Shown: positions 16,382-25,795, counted from the first letter of the stretch. The stretch: 64,000 nt of DNA from Actinomycetes bacterium (GCA_029780675.1 JAKOYE010000052.1:1-64000); one strand, 5' to 3'. Numbers and translations are program-made. Notes: a model not told the origin generated them from the sequence alone.

Positions 16382-16887
16382 CGAACTCGACCGTTCCCGT
16401 CGGCAAGCTGCTCGTCAACCCAGGCGTGCAGCCCGGGCAACGCCGCCTCGATGACGGCGAACGCGGTCTCGAAATCGGCGTCGTCGCCGTAATAGGGGTC
16501 TTCCACATCCGGCGGATGCACCCCGGCGCCGGGTTCGAAGGACCGCAGCAACCGCAACCGCTCGGCCGGCACCCCCAGTTCGGCGAGGATCCGGTGGTGG
16601 TTGCGGCCCAAGGCGACCACCAGGTCGGCCGACAGGTGGTCCTCGTTCACCTGTGCGGCGGTGTGCCCGCCGGGATAGCCGCGGTCGCGCAGCACCCGCA
16701 CCGCCCGCTCGTCGGCGCCCGCGCCCTCATGCCAGCCGCCGGTTCCGGCGCTGGTCACCCGCACCAGACCGGCCAGCCCGCGCTCCGCGATCTGGTGGGC
16801 GAACATCTTCTCGGCCATGGGGGAGCGGCAGATGTTGCCGGTGCACACGAAGGTGACGTGCACGCGGGCCCCGGTTTCTTCCGTCAT
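16378..16887 (-). CDS. ptpA: low-molecular-weight protein tyrosine phosphatase PtpA
   Basis: The P-loop CTGNICRSP (CX5R-S) stands near the N-terminus and the general acid is in DVEDPYYG near residue 125, so the enzyme should be active. In M. tuberculosis PtpA is secreted and dephosphorylates host Vps33B; in an environmental species it may act elsewhere. The start at ATG 16887 has GAGGTG upstream; an upstream ATG (16914) would add nine residues encoded by the repeats behind ptkA. The order ptkA-ptpA-SURF1 on one strand matches M. tuberculosis Rv2232-Rv2235. Confidence 0.95.
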   Translation of the reverse strand: MTEETGARVHVTFVCTGNICRSPMAEKMFAHQIAERGLAGLVRVTSAGTGGWHEGAGADERAVRVLRDRGYPGGHTAAQVNEDHLSADLVVALGRNHHRILAELGVPAERLRLLRSFEPGAGVHPPDVEDPYYGDDADFETAFAVIEAALPGLHAWVDEQLADGNGRVR

Positions 16888-16905
16888 GTCATACACCTCA
16901 GAACT

Positions 16906-16950
16906 CTCAGACACCCAGAACCCTCAGACACCCCAGCACCCTCAGACACC
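16906..16950. repeat. 17-18-bp direct repeats at the ptkA 3' end
   Basis: CTCAGACACC recurs at 16906, 16923 and 16941. The copy at 16941 contains the last codons and TGA stop of ptkA (read on the minus strand); the other two lie between ptkA and ptpA. The spacer is a stuttered copy of the gene end. Confidence 0.85.
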
Positions 16951-17634
16951 GAGCACCTCCCGCAACTCCGCGACCGTCGCCACCGAGGCGGCCGGGGCCG
17001 GGGTGACATCACCGACGAAATCCGATGCGCCGTAACCCCATTCGACGACGATCGTGTCGATACCGTGCGCGGCGGCGCCTTCGACATCGTGAATCCGGTC
17101 GCCCACCATCAGGACATCCCCCGGTAGCGGGTCGAACTGCGCCAGCGCGTGCGCCAGCACGTCGGCCTTGGCGGTGCGGTCCCCGTCGGCGCCGGCGATC
17201 ACCTCGAAGTGCCCGCCGATCCCGAAGTGGTCGAGGATCCGCCGGGCGGCGGGTTCGGACTTGGACGTGGCCACCGCCAACCGGATGCCGGCCGCCCGCA
17301 GGTCGTCGAGAAGTTCGGCGATGCCGTCGTAGAGGTCGTTCATCGCCCAGCCGCGGCGCGTGTAGTCCGCTCGGTAGGCGGCCACCGCCTCCTCGGCCCG
17401 ATCCCCGAGGCCCAGCGTGACCATGGTCTGCGCCAAAGGCGGACCCACCACGCGGGCGGTCAGGTCACCGGGCGGCGGTTCGGCCCCGATGGCGGCCAGG
17501 GCGTGCCGGAAGCTGGCCAGCACGCCGGCCGCGGAATCGGTCAGGGTTCCGTCGAGGTCGAAGATCACCAACTGTGCGCGGTTCTGCGACGCGGAATCGT
17601 CGGCCGTATTCCTCACCGTGTCATTGTCGCGCAC
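16942..17634 (-). CDS. ptkA: HAD-family protein PtkA (protein tyrosine kinase partner of PtpA)
   Basis: HAD motifs are complete: DLDGTLTDS (motif I), VATSKSEP (motif II), K in TAKADVLAHAL (III) and GDRIHDVEGA (IV). In M. tuberculosis this gene (Rv2232) encodes a HAD-fold protein reported to phosphorylate tyrosines of PtpA. The product here is 230 residues or fewer. The M. tuberculosis protein is longer because of an N-terminal disordered extension, which is absent here. The start is uncertain: GTG 17634 or GTG 17616. It is divergent from cobC by 29 bp and followed by ptpA. Confidence 0.9.
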   Translation of the reverse strand: MRDNDTVRNTADDSASQNRAQLVIFDLDGTLTDSAAGVLASFRHALAAIGAEPPPGDLTARVVGPPLAQTMVTLGLGDRAEEAVAAYRADYTRRGWAMNDLYDGIAELLDDLRAAGIRLAVATSKSEPAARRILDHFGIGGHFEVIAGADGDRTAKADVLAHALAQFDPLPGDVLMVGDRIHDVEGAAAHGIDTIVVEWGYGASDFVGDVTPAPAASVATVAELREVLGV

Positions 17635-17663
17635 TACTGTTCACCGGGTGAGGGAGCGCTGCT

Positions 17664-18704
17664 GTGGCTGAGCGGGACGGCCGGTGCGATCCGCGTCCCG
17701 GCGCGCGTTTCCACGGTGACCGGGAGACCGGTCCGGGCATGCTCGACTTCGCCGTCAACGTCCGGGGTGCCGGGCCGCCGGACTGGCTGGTGAACAGGCT
17801 GGCCGGCCGGCTGGCGGACCTGGGCGCCTACCCGACGCAGGCGGACGCCGACGCGGCGGTGAGCGCGGTGGCGGCACGGCACGGTGTCGCCCGTGAGCGA
17901 GTGCTGCTGCTGGCCGGGGTATCGGAGGGGTTCTCGCTGCTGCCCGCACTGCGGCCGCGGCTCGCGGCGTTGATCGCGCCGTCGTTCACCGAACCTGAGG
18001 CGGTGTTGACCGCGGCCGGGGTTCCGGTGCGGCATGTTGTGCTGCCGCCGCCCTTCCGGCTGGGGGCCCCGGGGACAGTCCCTGAATCGGCCGATCTCGT
18101 CGTGCTGGGCAATCCCACCAACCCGACCGGGGTGCTGCATCCCCGCGACGAAGTGCTGGCGCTGCGCCGGCCGGGCCGGCTGGTGGTCGTCGACGAGGCC
18201 TTCGCCGACGCGGTGCCCGGCGAACCGGAGTCGCTGGCCGGGCTGGACCTCCCCGATGTGCTGGTCCTGCGCAGTCTGACCAAGACCTGGTCGCTGGCGG
18301 GACTGCGAGTCGGCTACGCCCTCGGGAGCCCGTCGGTTCTGGCCCGTCTGGCCGCCGGCCGCCCGCACTGGCCGCTGGGAACCCTGCAGGTGGAGGCGAT
18401 CACCGCCTGCTGCGCGCAGAAAGCGGTGCTCGAGGCGGAGCACGGCGCGCGCCGGTTGCAGGAGATGCGGGCCGAGATGGCCGCTGCACTCACCGCGCTG
18501 GGGCTGAGGGTCGTCGACGGGGCCGCGCCCTTCCTTCTGGTGCGGGTGCCCGACCCGACGTTACTGCGCAAGCAGTTGCACGCCGGCAACATCGCGGTGC
18601 GGCGCTGCGACACCTTCATCGGGTTGGACGACGGCTATCTGCGGGTCGCGGTGCGCCCCGAATGGCCGACACTGGTGGCGGCGATCGCGGAGGTGCTGGG
18701 GTGA
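17664..18704 (+). CDS. cobC: CobC-like PLP-dependent aminotransferase/decarboxylase (Rv2231c type)
   Basis: A fold-type I PLP enzyme related to histidinol-phosphate aminotransferase and to threonine-phosphate decarboxylase CobD/CobC, which makes aminopropanol phosphate for the B12 nucleotide loop. Key parts are [25 protein letters not shown] and the Schiff-base lysine in [18 protein letters not shown] 17664 is preceded by GAGGGAG at good spacing. It overlaps the NIF3 gene by GTGA and therefore heads a coupled run of at least four genes. The substrate assignment is by homology. Confidence 0.9.
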   Translation: MAERDGRCDPRPGARFHGDRETGPGMLDFAVNVRGAGPPDWLVNRLAGRLADLGAYPTQADADAAVSAVAARHGVARERVLLLAGVSEGFSLLPALRPRLAALIAPSFTEPEAVLTAAGVPVRHVVLPPPFRLGAPGTVPESADLVVLGNPTNPTGVLHPRDEVLALRRPGRLVVVDEAFADAVPGEPESLAGLDLPDVLVLRSLTKTWSLAGLRVGYALGSPSVLARLAAGRPHWPLGTLQVEAITACCAQKAVLEAEHGARRLQEMRAEMAAALTALGLRVVDGAAPFLLVRVPDPTLLRKQLHAGNIAVRRCDTFIGLDDGYLRVAVRPEWPTLVAAIAEVLG

Positions 18705-19876
18705 CGGTACGACTGGCCGAGGTGATGGCCGTTCTGGAGGAGGCCTACCCGGCGGCGCTCGCCCACGACTGGGACTCCGTCGGCCTGGTGTGCGGGGATC
18801 CCGACGAACCGGTCGAGTCGGTGACGGTCGCGGTCGACGCCACCGAAGCGGTCGTCGACGCGGTGCCGCCGCGTGGGCTGCTGCTGGCGCATCACCCGTT
18901 GCTGTTGCGCGGGGTGGACACGGTGTCCGCCGACACCCCCAAGGGTGCGCTGATCCATCGTCTTGTTCGGGCCGGTTCGGCCCTGTTCACCGCACACACC
19001 AACGCCGATGCTGCCAGTCCGGGCGTCTCCGACGCCCTCGCGCAGACCTTGGGCCTGACCGTCGAGGACGTGCTCGACCCCGCTCCCGCCGGTCCGGACC
19101 TGGACAAGTGGGTGGTCTTCGTCCCGGCTGAGCATGCCGAGACGATGCGCGCGGCGCTCTTCGCGGCCGGTGCCGGGGCGATCGGCGACTACACGCAGTG
19201 CAGTTGGAGCGTCACCGGGACCGGGCAGTTCCAGCCGGGTGCGGGGGCGCAGCCCGCCATCGGCACGGTGGGGGAGGTGCACCGGGTCCTCGAGGACCGG
19301 GTGGAGGTCATCGCCCCGGCGCGCCTGCGGGCCCGGTTGCTGGCGGCGATGCGCGCGGCGCACACCTACGAGGAACCGGCGTTCGACGTCGTCAGCCTGG
19401 CTCCGCTGCCGGCCGGGGTCGGCATCGGACGCATCGGCGTCCTCGACCGGCCGATGCGATTCGCCGATTTCGTGGCCCGGGTCGGGGCGGCGCTGCCGGC
19501 CACGACGTGGGGGGTGCGGGGCGCCGGCGACCCCGACCGCCCGGTATCCCGGGTCGCGGTGTGCGGTGGTGCCGGGGACTCCCTGCTGGGCGCGGCGGCC
19601 GCCGCCGGTGTGCAGGCCTACGTCACCGCCGACCTGCGTCACCATCCCGCCGATGAGCAACGGCGCCGCAGCGATCTGGGTCTGGTCGATGTGGCGCACT
19701 GGGCCAGCGAATATCCGTGGTGCGGTCAGGCGGCGAGGCTGTTGCAGGCGCACTTCGGTGCGTCGCTTAGTGTCGCGGTATGCCCGCTGCGCACCGATCC
19801 GTGGAACGTGGCGTCGACAGCCGCGTCGGCCGCGCCGTCCGATACAGCGTCCGGTAAGTCTGAGGAAATGTCATGA
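18701..19876 (+). CDS. NIF3-like GTP cyclohydrolase I type 2 homologue
   Basis: NIF3/DUF34 family with an inserted PII-like domain in the middle. Metal-binding residues are in [23 protein letters not shown] and DVAHWASE. The biochemical role of this widely conserved family is still unsettled. The start GTG 18701 overlaps the cobC stop and its own end overlaps the next gene by ATGA. It corresponds to M. tuberculosis Rv2230c. A low-complexity Ala/Ser tail ends the protein. Confidence 0.92.
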   Translation: MTVRLAEVMAVLEEAYPAALAHDWDSVGLVCGDPDEPVESVTVAVDATEAVVDAVPPRGLLLAHHPLLLRGVDTVSADTPKGALIHRLVRAGSALFTAHTNADAASPGVSDALAQTLGLTVEDVLDPAPAGPDLDKWVVFVPAEHAETMRAALFAAGAGAIGDYTQCSWSVTGTGQFQPGAGAQPAIGTVGEVHRVLEDRVEVIAPARLRARLLAAMRAAHTYEEPAFDVVSLAPLPAGVGIGRIGVLDRPMRFADFVARVGAALPATTWGVRGAGDPDRPVSRVAVCGGAGDSLLGAAAAAGVQAYVTADLRHHPADEQRRRSDLGLVDVAHWASEYPWCGQAARLLQAHFGASLSVAVCPLRTDPWNVASTAASAAPSDTASGKSEEMS

Positions 19877-20637
19877 AAAGCGATGTGGCACAGCAACATC
19901 TGTTACTCAAGCTGGCCGGTATGGATGCCGAACTGGTGCGGTTGGCGCACCGCATCACGCATCTGCCCGAACAGCAGGCCTACGACAGCGCGCTGGCCGA
20001 GCACCGCGCCGCCACCGACCGGGTGGCCGTCCTGGCGGTGGCGTTGGACGATGTCGAGGCAGAGGTCAGCAAGTTGGAGTCCGAGGTGGACGCGGTGCGC
20101 CGCCGCGAGGACCGGGACCGGGCGCTGCTGGACTCCGGGGGCGTCAACCCCAAACAGCTTGCGGAACTGCAGCATGAGTTGACCACCCTGGAGCGCCGGC
20201 AGGCCGACTTGGAGGACATCCTGCTGGAGGTGATGGAACGCCGCGAGGAGATCGCCGACAACCACGCCGCCCAGCAGGCCGCCGCCGAGGCGCTGGGTCG
20301 CGATGCCGACGCGGCACGGCAGGCCCGGGACGAGGCGGTCGCGGGGATCGAGCAGGCCCGCGCCGAGCAGGACGCCCGCCGGGCCGAACTGGCCGCCGAA
20401 CTCGACGCCGAACTGCTCGCCCTGTACGACGCGCAGCGGTCGTCGGGCGGTATCGGTGCCGGATTGCTGCAGGCAGGACGGTGCGGGGCCTGCCGGATCG
20501 AACTCGACCGCGGCGAGATCGGCCGGATCGCCGCGGCGGCCGACGACGAGGTGCTGCGCTGCCCGGAATGCCGCGCGATTCTGGTGCGCCCGATCAAGAG
20601 TGGCGCGGCGCAGCCGAACCCCCATGCCGGCGCATGA
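19873..20637 (+). CDS. coiled-coil protein with C-terminal C4 zinc ribbon (Rv2229c type)
   Basis: About 180 residues of heptad-rich helix (two long coiled coils) are followed by a zinc ribbon with paired cysteines in [11 protein letters not shown] and [10 protein letters not shown]. Family members (zf-RING_7/DUF164) occur beside NIF3 and RNase H genes across actinobacteria and may bind nucleic acid. Translation is coupled to NIF3 by ATGA. Its TGA stop lies in the first unit of the 14-bp repeats that lead into the RNase H gene. Confidence 0.93.
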   Translation: MKSDVAQQHLLLKLAGMDAELVRLAHRITHLPEQQAYDSALAEHRAATDRVAVLAVALDDVEAEVSKLESEVDAVRRREDRDRALLDSGGVNPKQLAELQHELTTLERRQADLEDILLEVMERREEIADNHAAQQAAAEALGRDADAARQARDEAVAGIEQARAEQDARRAELAAELDAELLALYDAQRSSGGIGAGLLQAGRCGACRIELDRGEIGRIAAAADDEVLRCPECRAILVRPIKSGAAQPNPHAGA

Positions 20638-20683
20638 AGGTCCCGGCATGAAGGTCCCCGCATGAAGGTCCCCGCATGAAGGT
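20632..20683 (+). repeat. 14-bp tandem repeat carrying an ATG in each unit
   Basis: GCATGAAGGTCCC(C/G) occurs at 20632, 20646 and 20660, with a partial fourth copy GCATGAAGGT at 20674. Each unit holds an ATG and an AAGG that serves as ribosome site for the next ATG. Each ATG opens a five-codon frame, MKVPA, whose TGA overlaps the following ATG (ATGA). The fourth ATG (20676) is the true start of the RNase H gene. Confidence 0.95.
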
Positions 20684-21776
20684 AGTAGTCGAGGCCGACG
20701 GTGGCTCCCGCGGCAACCCGGGGCCGGCTGGTTTCGGCTGCGTGGTGTGGTCGTCGGACCGCGGCGAGGTGCTCGCCGAGCACAAACAGGCCATCGGGAT
20801 CACCACCAACAACGTCGCCGAGTACCGGGGACTGATCGCCGGACTGGAACAGGCCCGCCGGTTGGGCGCCGACCGGGTCGAGGTCTCGATGGACTCCAAA
20901 CTCGTGGTGGAGCAGATGCGGGGCCGCTGGAAGGTCAAGCACCCCGGACTCGCCGAATTGCATCAGCAGGCCCGCGCACTGGCGTCGACCTTCGATTCGG
21001 TCAGTTACGACTGGATCCCGCGGGCCCGGAACTCGCACGCCGACCGGCTGGCCAACGAGGCGATGGATGCGCAGGCCGCTGCCGGTGACACCCCGGTCCG
21101 GGCTGCCGAACCGCCGGCCGGGGCGGTGGCCGTCCCGCCCGCGGAGTGGACCGGGAACCGGGGCGGACCCACCCGGCTGCTGCTGTTACGCCACGGCCAG
21201 ACTGAACTGTCGCGGCAGCGCCGCTACTCCGGGCGTGGCAATCCCGAGCTCACCGACACCGGCCGCCGCCAGGCCGCCGACGCGGCCCGCTACCTCGGGC
21301 AGAAGGGCGGTATCGCGGCGGTGATCAGCTCGCCGCTGCGCCGGTCCTATGACACGGCGTCGGCCGCGGCGGATGCCCTGGGCCTGCCGGTGCGGGTCGA
21401 TGACGACCTGATCGAGACCGACTTCGGGGAGTGGGAGGGCCTGACCTTCGCCGAGGCCGCTGATCGGCATCCGGACCTGCACCGCCGCTGGCTCCGCGAC
21501 ACCGGCTTGCGTCCACCCGGCGGGGAGAGCTTCGACGACGTCGCCGAACGGGTGCAGCGGGCGCGGGACCGGATCCTGGCCAAATACCCCTCCGCCACCG
21601 TGCTGGTGGTCTCCCACGTCACACCGATCAAGACCCTGTTGCGGCTGGCGCTGGCCGCCGGACCGACGATTCTGCACCGTCTGCACCTCGACCTCGCCTC
21701 GCTGAGCATCGCCGAGTTCTACCCGGACAGCGGCGCCTCGGTGCGCCTGGTCAACGACACTTCCTATCTCCGATGA
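20676..21776 (+). CDS. bifunctional RNase HI / phosphoglycerate-mutase-like phosphatase (Rv2228c type)
   Basis: Residues 1-135 form an RNase HI domain with DGGSRGNPGP, the Glu in NNVAEYRGL, Asp in SMDSKLV and the last Asp in HADRLAN; it degrades RNA in RNA-DNA hybrids. After an Ala/Pro linker, residues 165-365 form a histidine phosphatase domain with LLRHGQTE, LRRSYDTA and VVSHVTP, related to alpha-ribazole phosphatase CobC, which fits the cobalamin neighbours. Translation starts at the last ATG of the 14-bp repeat chain and its stop overlaps the next gene by ATGA. Both active sites look complete. Confidence 0.94.
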   Translation: MKVVVEADGGSRGNPGPAGFGCVVWSSDRGEVLAEHKQAIGITTNNVAEYRGLIAGLEQARRLGADRVEVSMDSKLVVEQMRGRWKVKHPGLAELHQQARALASTFDSVSYDWIPRARNSHADRLANEAMDAQAAAGDTPVRAAEPPAGAVAVPPAEWTGNRGGPTRLLLLRHGQTELSRQRRYSGRGNPELTDTGRRQAADAARYLGQKGGIAAVISSPLRRSYDTASAAADALGLPVRVDDDLIETDFGEWEGLTFAEAADRHPDLHRRWLRDTGLRPPGGESFDDVAERVQRARDRILAKYPSATVLVVSHVTPIKTLLRLALAAGPTILHRLHLDLASLSIAEFYPDSGASVRLVNDTSYLR

Positions 21777-21850
21777 CGGGCGAGCCAGCTCCGATGACGG
21801 GCGAGCCAGCTCCGATGACGGGCGTGCCAGCTGCGATGACGGGCGAGCCG
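21773..21850 (+). repeat. 21-bp tandem repeats at the methyltransferase start
   Basis: Units ATGACGGGCG(A/T)GCCAGCT(C/G)CG start at 21773, 21794 and 21815, with a shortened fourth at 21836. All are in frame and give MTGEPAP-like peptides, each with its own ATG. The first ATG overlaps the upstream stop. Confidence 0.95.
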
Positions 21851-22510
21851 AACCGGGAGGACGGGAACCCGGGGGAGACCGCCGAGGCGGTCTGGGAGGA
21901 GCACTACACCGCCAAGCCCCGGGTGTGGAGTGGGCGGGTCAACGCCCGACTCGCCGAGGTCGCCGGTCACCTGGGCGCCGGCCGGGCACTGGATCTGGGC
22001 TGCGGCGAGGGTGCCGACGCCATCTGGCTGGCCGAGCAGGGCTGGACCGTGGTCGCCGTCGACATCTCGCCGACCGCACTGGACCGGGCCCGGACCGACG
22101 CCGAGGCACGTGGAGTGGCCCAGCGCGTGGAATTCGTCCGTCTCGACCTGACCGGTGGTCTGCCGGCCGGCCCCTTCGATCTGGTGTCGGCCCAGTTTCT
22201 GCACAGCACCGTGTCGATGGACCGGGGCGCCATCCTGCGCGCCGCAGCCGAGGCCGTCGCCCCGGGTGGCAGTCTGCTGATCGTGGACCACGCCGAAGCG
22301 CCGCCGTGGGCGTCCAAGCTGCACCACCACGAGTTCCCCTCGGCGGACTCGGTGCTGGCCGGCCTTGCGCTCGACCCGGAGTGCTGGCAGCCGGTGCGGG
22401 TCGAACGGGTCAGCCGGCCGGCACGGGGACCGGACGGTACGGAGGCCACCCTGTGGGACAACGTTGTTCTCGTCCGCCGTGCTTCGTGTTCGTCGCCGCC
22501 TTCGTCGTGA
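21773..22510 (+). CDS. class I SAM-dependent methyltransferase with repeated N-terminus
   Basis: The core has HYTAKPRVWSGRVNARL, the SAM loop ALDLGCGEGADAIWLA, the acidic VVAVDIS and a post-motif region CLAPGG-like VAPGGSLLIVDH. It resembles small Tellurite-resistance/UbiE-like methyltransferases with unknown substrate. The first 21 to 28 residues are four MTGEPAP repeats, any of whose Met codons could start translation; ATG 21773 is chosen because it is coupled to the upstream stop. The repeats are unlikely to be part of the fold. Confidence 0.85.
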   Translation: MTGEPAPMTGEPAPMTGVPAAMTGEPNREDGNPGETAEAVWEEHYTAKPRVWSGRVNARLAEVAGHLGAGRALDLGCGEGADAIWLAEQGWTVVAVDISPTALDRARTDAEARGVAQRVEFVRLDLTGGLPAGPFDLVSAQFLHSTVSMDRGAILRAAAEAVAPGGSLLIVDHAEAPPWASKLHHHEFPSADSVLAGLALDPECWQPVRVERVSRPARGPDGTEATLWDNVVLVRRASCSSPPSS

Positions 22511-22604
22511 TGGTGGTGCGGCGGTTGGCCCGGAATGACGAAGTCGTGTAGAGAGACTCAGGTTCAGAGAGACCCAAGGTTTCGAGAGATGGAGTGGATC
22601 AGAC

Positions 22605-23696
22605 GTGGATTCGGATGAGAACGTGACCCCGGCCGATCCGTCGTACCAGCAGGCGCTGGCTCGTCGGCTGCGCCGCCGATCGCTGGCGAGCGGTCAGTTC
22701 ACCATCCCCGCCGTGCCAGGGATGCTCGACGAGTGCGTGCAGATGTGCACCGACAGTTTCGCCGCGGTGGGGGTCTATTTCAGCGTCGACGAGGTGGCCC
22801 ATCTCCGGGCGTCCATCGAGGGTCAGCTGAAAGAGGCCTTCGCGGCCTCACCGCGCTCCAACATCGTCATCAGCTGGGAATCGCCGGTGGCCTCCGCGGG
22901 TGCGTCGTACCAGATCAGGCCGCAGTGGTTCAGCCTGGGCGAGTCCTACGACAACTGGGTGGCCACCCGCACACCGCCCTACTTCGGCACCCAGCCCGAC
23001 GCCCGGGTGTCGACGCTGGCCGCCCAGGCGGCCGACCCGGCGACGTTCCCGGTGCTCGATATCGGGGCCGGGACCGGCCGCAACGCCCTGGCACTCGCCC
23101 GCCTGGGACACCCGGTGGACGCGGTCGAGATGACGCCGAAGTTCGCCGAGATCATCCGCGCCGACGCGGCCCGGGACTCCCTCAACGTCCGGGTGCTGGA
23201 GCGCAACGTGTTCACCACGATGGCCGACCTGCGCCGCGACTACCAGCTCATCGTGCTGTCCGAGGTGGTGTCGGACTTCCGGTCGACCGCCCAGCTCACC
23301 GCGGTGTTCGAGTTGGCCGCGAACTGCCTGGCCCCGGGTGGCCGGCTGGTGTTCAACGTCTTCCTGCCCCGCGGTGGCTATGTCCCGGACGCGGCTGCCC
23401 GCCAACTCGGCGAACAGTGCTACACGTCGATGTTCACCTATCCGGAACTGGCCCAGTCCGTGGCGATGATGCCGCTGGAACTGGAGGCCGACGACTCGGT
23501 GTACGAGTACGAGATGAACAATCTCCCCGACGGGGCGTGGCCGCCCACCGGTTGGTACCCCGAATGGGTCAGCGGACAAGACGTCTTCGAAGTGCCCCGG
23601 GAGCAGAGCCCGATCGAGATGCGGTGGCTGGTCTACCGCAAGGCGGACTGGATCATGGCGCGCAGCAGTAGCAGCACGTCGCCGGCGGAATGGTAA
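22605..23696 (+). CDS. class I SAM-dependent methyltransferase
   Basis: A 363-residue protein whose N-terminal 130 residues are not recognised and whose middle holds VLDIGAGTGRNALALARLG, AVEMTPKF and LAPGGRLVFNVFLP, the usual Rossmann methyltransferase motifs. The start GTG 22605 is in a GGATCAGACGTG context without a strong ribosome site. It stands alone between the other methyltransferase and rnpB and ends 4 bp before the 25-bp repeats. The substrate is unknown. Confidence 0.85.
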   Translation: MDSDENVTPADPSYQQALARRLRRRSLASGQFTIPAVPGMLDECVQMCTDSFAAVGVYFSVDEVAHLRASIEGQLKEAFAASPRSNIVISWESPVASAGASYQIRPQWFSLGESYDNWVATRTPPYFGTQPDARVSTLAAQAADPATFPVLDIGAGTGRNALALARLGHPVDAVEMTPKFAEIIRADAARDSLNVRVLERNVFTTMADLRRDYQLIVLSEVVSDFRSTAQLTAVFELAANCLAPGGRLVFNVFLPRGGYVPDAAARQLGEQCYTSMFTYPELAQSVAMMPLELEADDSVYEYEMNNLPDGAWPPTGWYPEWVSGQDVFEVPREQSPIEMRWLVYRKADWIMARSSSSTSPAEW

Positions 23697-23700
23697 ATCC

Positions 23701-23774
23701 GCGCGGGGGTCTGATCGCGCGGCCCGCGCGGGGGTCTGATCGCGCGGCCCGCGCGGGGGGTCTGATCGCGCGGC
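23701..23774. repeat. 25-bp tandem repeats upstream of rnpB
   Basis: Units at 23701-23725, 23726-23750 and 23751-23774 (third with one extra G and truncated) share GCGCGGGGGTCTGATCGCGC. They are rich in CGCG and lie between the methyltransferase stop and the rnpB promoter. Confidence 0.93.
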
Positions 23775-23815
23775 GCGCGGTGGCGGAATCGGCGCGGGAC
23801 GCGATACGTTGTCGA

Positions 23816-24221
<406 letters not shown>

Positions 24222-24283
24222 CCTATCGCGCCTTACGCACGCTACGGCGCTGCCTATAGCGCCTTACGCACGCTACGGCGCAG
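24222..24283. repeat. 31-bp tandem duplication at the CYTH-CHAD gene end
   Basis: Two copies (24222-24252 and 24253-24283) of a sequence with core GCGCCTTACGCACGCTACGG, with about two differences. The right copy encodes the last codons and stop of the CYTH-CHAD gene; the left copy is a non-coding duplicate reaching the rnpB 3' end. Confidence 0.93.
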
Positions 24284-25795
24284 TGCCTTCAGGGCCGCCG
24301 GGAGTTGCTCCTCGCAGCGCAACGCCAAGTCGGCCTCCCGCTGGTAGAGCACCCCGTAGGTGAAGGTGTCCTCGCCGGCCGCGTGCGCCGCCTCGGACTC
24401 GGCCAGCAGGTGCTCACGGCTGACGACGCTGTCCTGGTGCTCCCCGAGCAGAGTCTGGATGAGCTTCGACTGCTTCCCGACCGCGGTGTCGCCGGTCGCC
24501 TCGGCGACGTAGCGCAGCCGCTTCGCGGCCTTGCGAATCCGATGCAGGGCATGGTCCCGTTCGATCGCCAGTTCACCGGCGTTGTCGGCATCGGCGGCCC
24601 TCGCCGCCACCGCGACCTTGTCGGCTCGGCGTGCGGCCTTGACGGTCTTGCGCACCTTGCGGTAGCTGGAGGCGATCGTGGTGTGCTCGACACCGCTGTC
24701 CGGCGGTGGGGGCGGTGTGGCGGAGACCTGTTCCAGTGCATCCAGCAGCCGGAAGTACCGGGCTGAGCGCATCGCGCCCAGCGACCGGCGCAGACCGGCC
24801 TGGTAGCGGCGTTGGGTGCCCTCGACCAGACGCTCGGCGACCGGGCCGCGGACCAGGCCGGGTGGCAGCGCCGCCAGGGCTTCGCGGTAACGCTCAGCGA
24901 GCACCTCGGCGTCCCGGGCGATCCCCAGCACCGCGGCAAGTTCGCGTAGCTCACCCAGGATCCAGGCGTCCTCGGACAGACCGAAGTCGTCGCCGGACGC
25001 CTGCAGCAGACTGCGAATCTGCCGGGTGGTCACCCGCATCTGGTGCACGGAGTCGGGAGCGTCCTCCCGGACGGCGCGGTCACACACCAGCAGCCGCTCG
25101 ATCTGCTCGGCCACGGCCTGGTGCACCGGATCACTGAGGTCCGCAGCCGGGCTCGGTGCCGTGTCGCCGAGTGTTTTGGCCAGTTTCGAGCCGTGGTCGG
25201 AGGGCACCCCACCGGCATCGAGCACACGGTTGGTCAGCCGGTTGAGCAGCGCGCCGGCGTCCGTCGCCCCGGTGTCGGTGACCTCCAGTTCCCACTCGCG
25301 CCAGGTCTGCTCGTCGACCGCGCTCCCGTCGGGGCCGAGCCGGCAGGCACTGACCCGGTCGTCGCAGAACTCGGCGGCGACCGCGTCATCGGTGCCGATG
25401 AGGGCAGTCACCTCCCGGGTGTTGTTGATCCGGGCGACGGGAAGAAGCGGCCGGTCCCGGATGATCGCCAAGACGACGTCGCGCAGTTCGTCGGGAACGT
25501 CCGGCTGCAGCGGTGACTGAACCTCGGTGCGGGCCTCCGGGTGTACGGCGTTTCCGGGCAGCTTGACGTGCCAGCCGGCATCCGATCCGCCGGTGCGGCG
25601 GCGCAGCGTCACCTTGCGCGCGGAGAGGTCGTGTCCGGGGGTGTCGTAGTAGACGGCCTCCAGCGACTGGATCTTCACCGTCTCGACTCGGGCGATTGCC
25701 GCCAGCCCGTGGAACGACGGGGTCACGGCGTCGTCGGGAACGTCGAATTTTCGTTCCAGCTCAACATGCGTCGACGACGTGCGTGACTTGCCCAT
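24254..25795 (-). CDS. CYTH-CHAD domain protein (Rv2226 type)
   Basis: A 513-residue protein. The N-terminal CYTH domain shows the metal/triphosphate-tunnel signature ELERKFDVP, YYDTPGHDLSARKVTLRRR and WELEVTD. The C-terminal CHAD domain carries conserved histidines in VHQMRVTTRQIRSLL and HRIRKAAKRLRY, which bind polyphosphate in other bacteria. Inorganic triphosphate or polyphosphate handling is likely. The start at ATG 25795 fits the ELERKF position. It lies 8 bp behind panB on the same strand and converges with rnpB. Confidence 0.93.
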   Translation of the reverse strand: MGKSRTSSTHVELERKFDVPDDAVTPSFHGLAAIARVETVKIQSLEAVYYDTPGHDLSARKVTLRRRTGGSDAGWHVKLPGNAVHPEARTEVQSPLQPDVPDELRDVVLAIIRDRPLLPVARINNTREVTALIGTDDAVAAEFCDDRVSACRLGPDGSAVDEQTWREWELEVTDTGATDAGALLNRLTNRVLDAGGVPSDHGSKLAKTLGDTAPSPAADLSDPVHQAVAEQIERLLVCDRAVREDAPDSVHQMRVTTRQIRSLLQASGDDFGLSEDAWILGELRELAAVLGIARDAEVLAERYREALAALPPGLVRGPVAERLVEGTQRRYQAGLRRSLGAMRSARYFRLLDALEQVSATPPPPPDSGVEHTTIASSYRKVRKTVKAARRADKVAVAARAADADNAGELAIERDHALHRIRKAAKRLRYVAEATGDTAVGKQSKLIQTLLGEHQDSVVSREHLLAESEAAHAAGEDTFTYGVLYQREADLALRCEEQLPAALKALRRSVRKAL

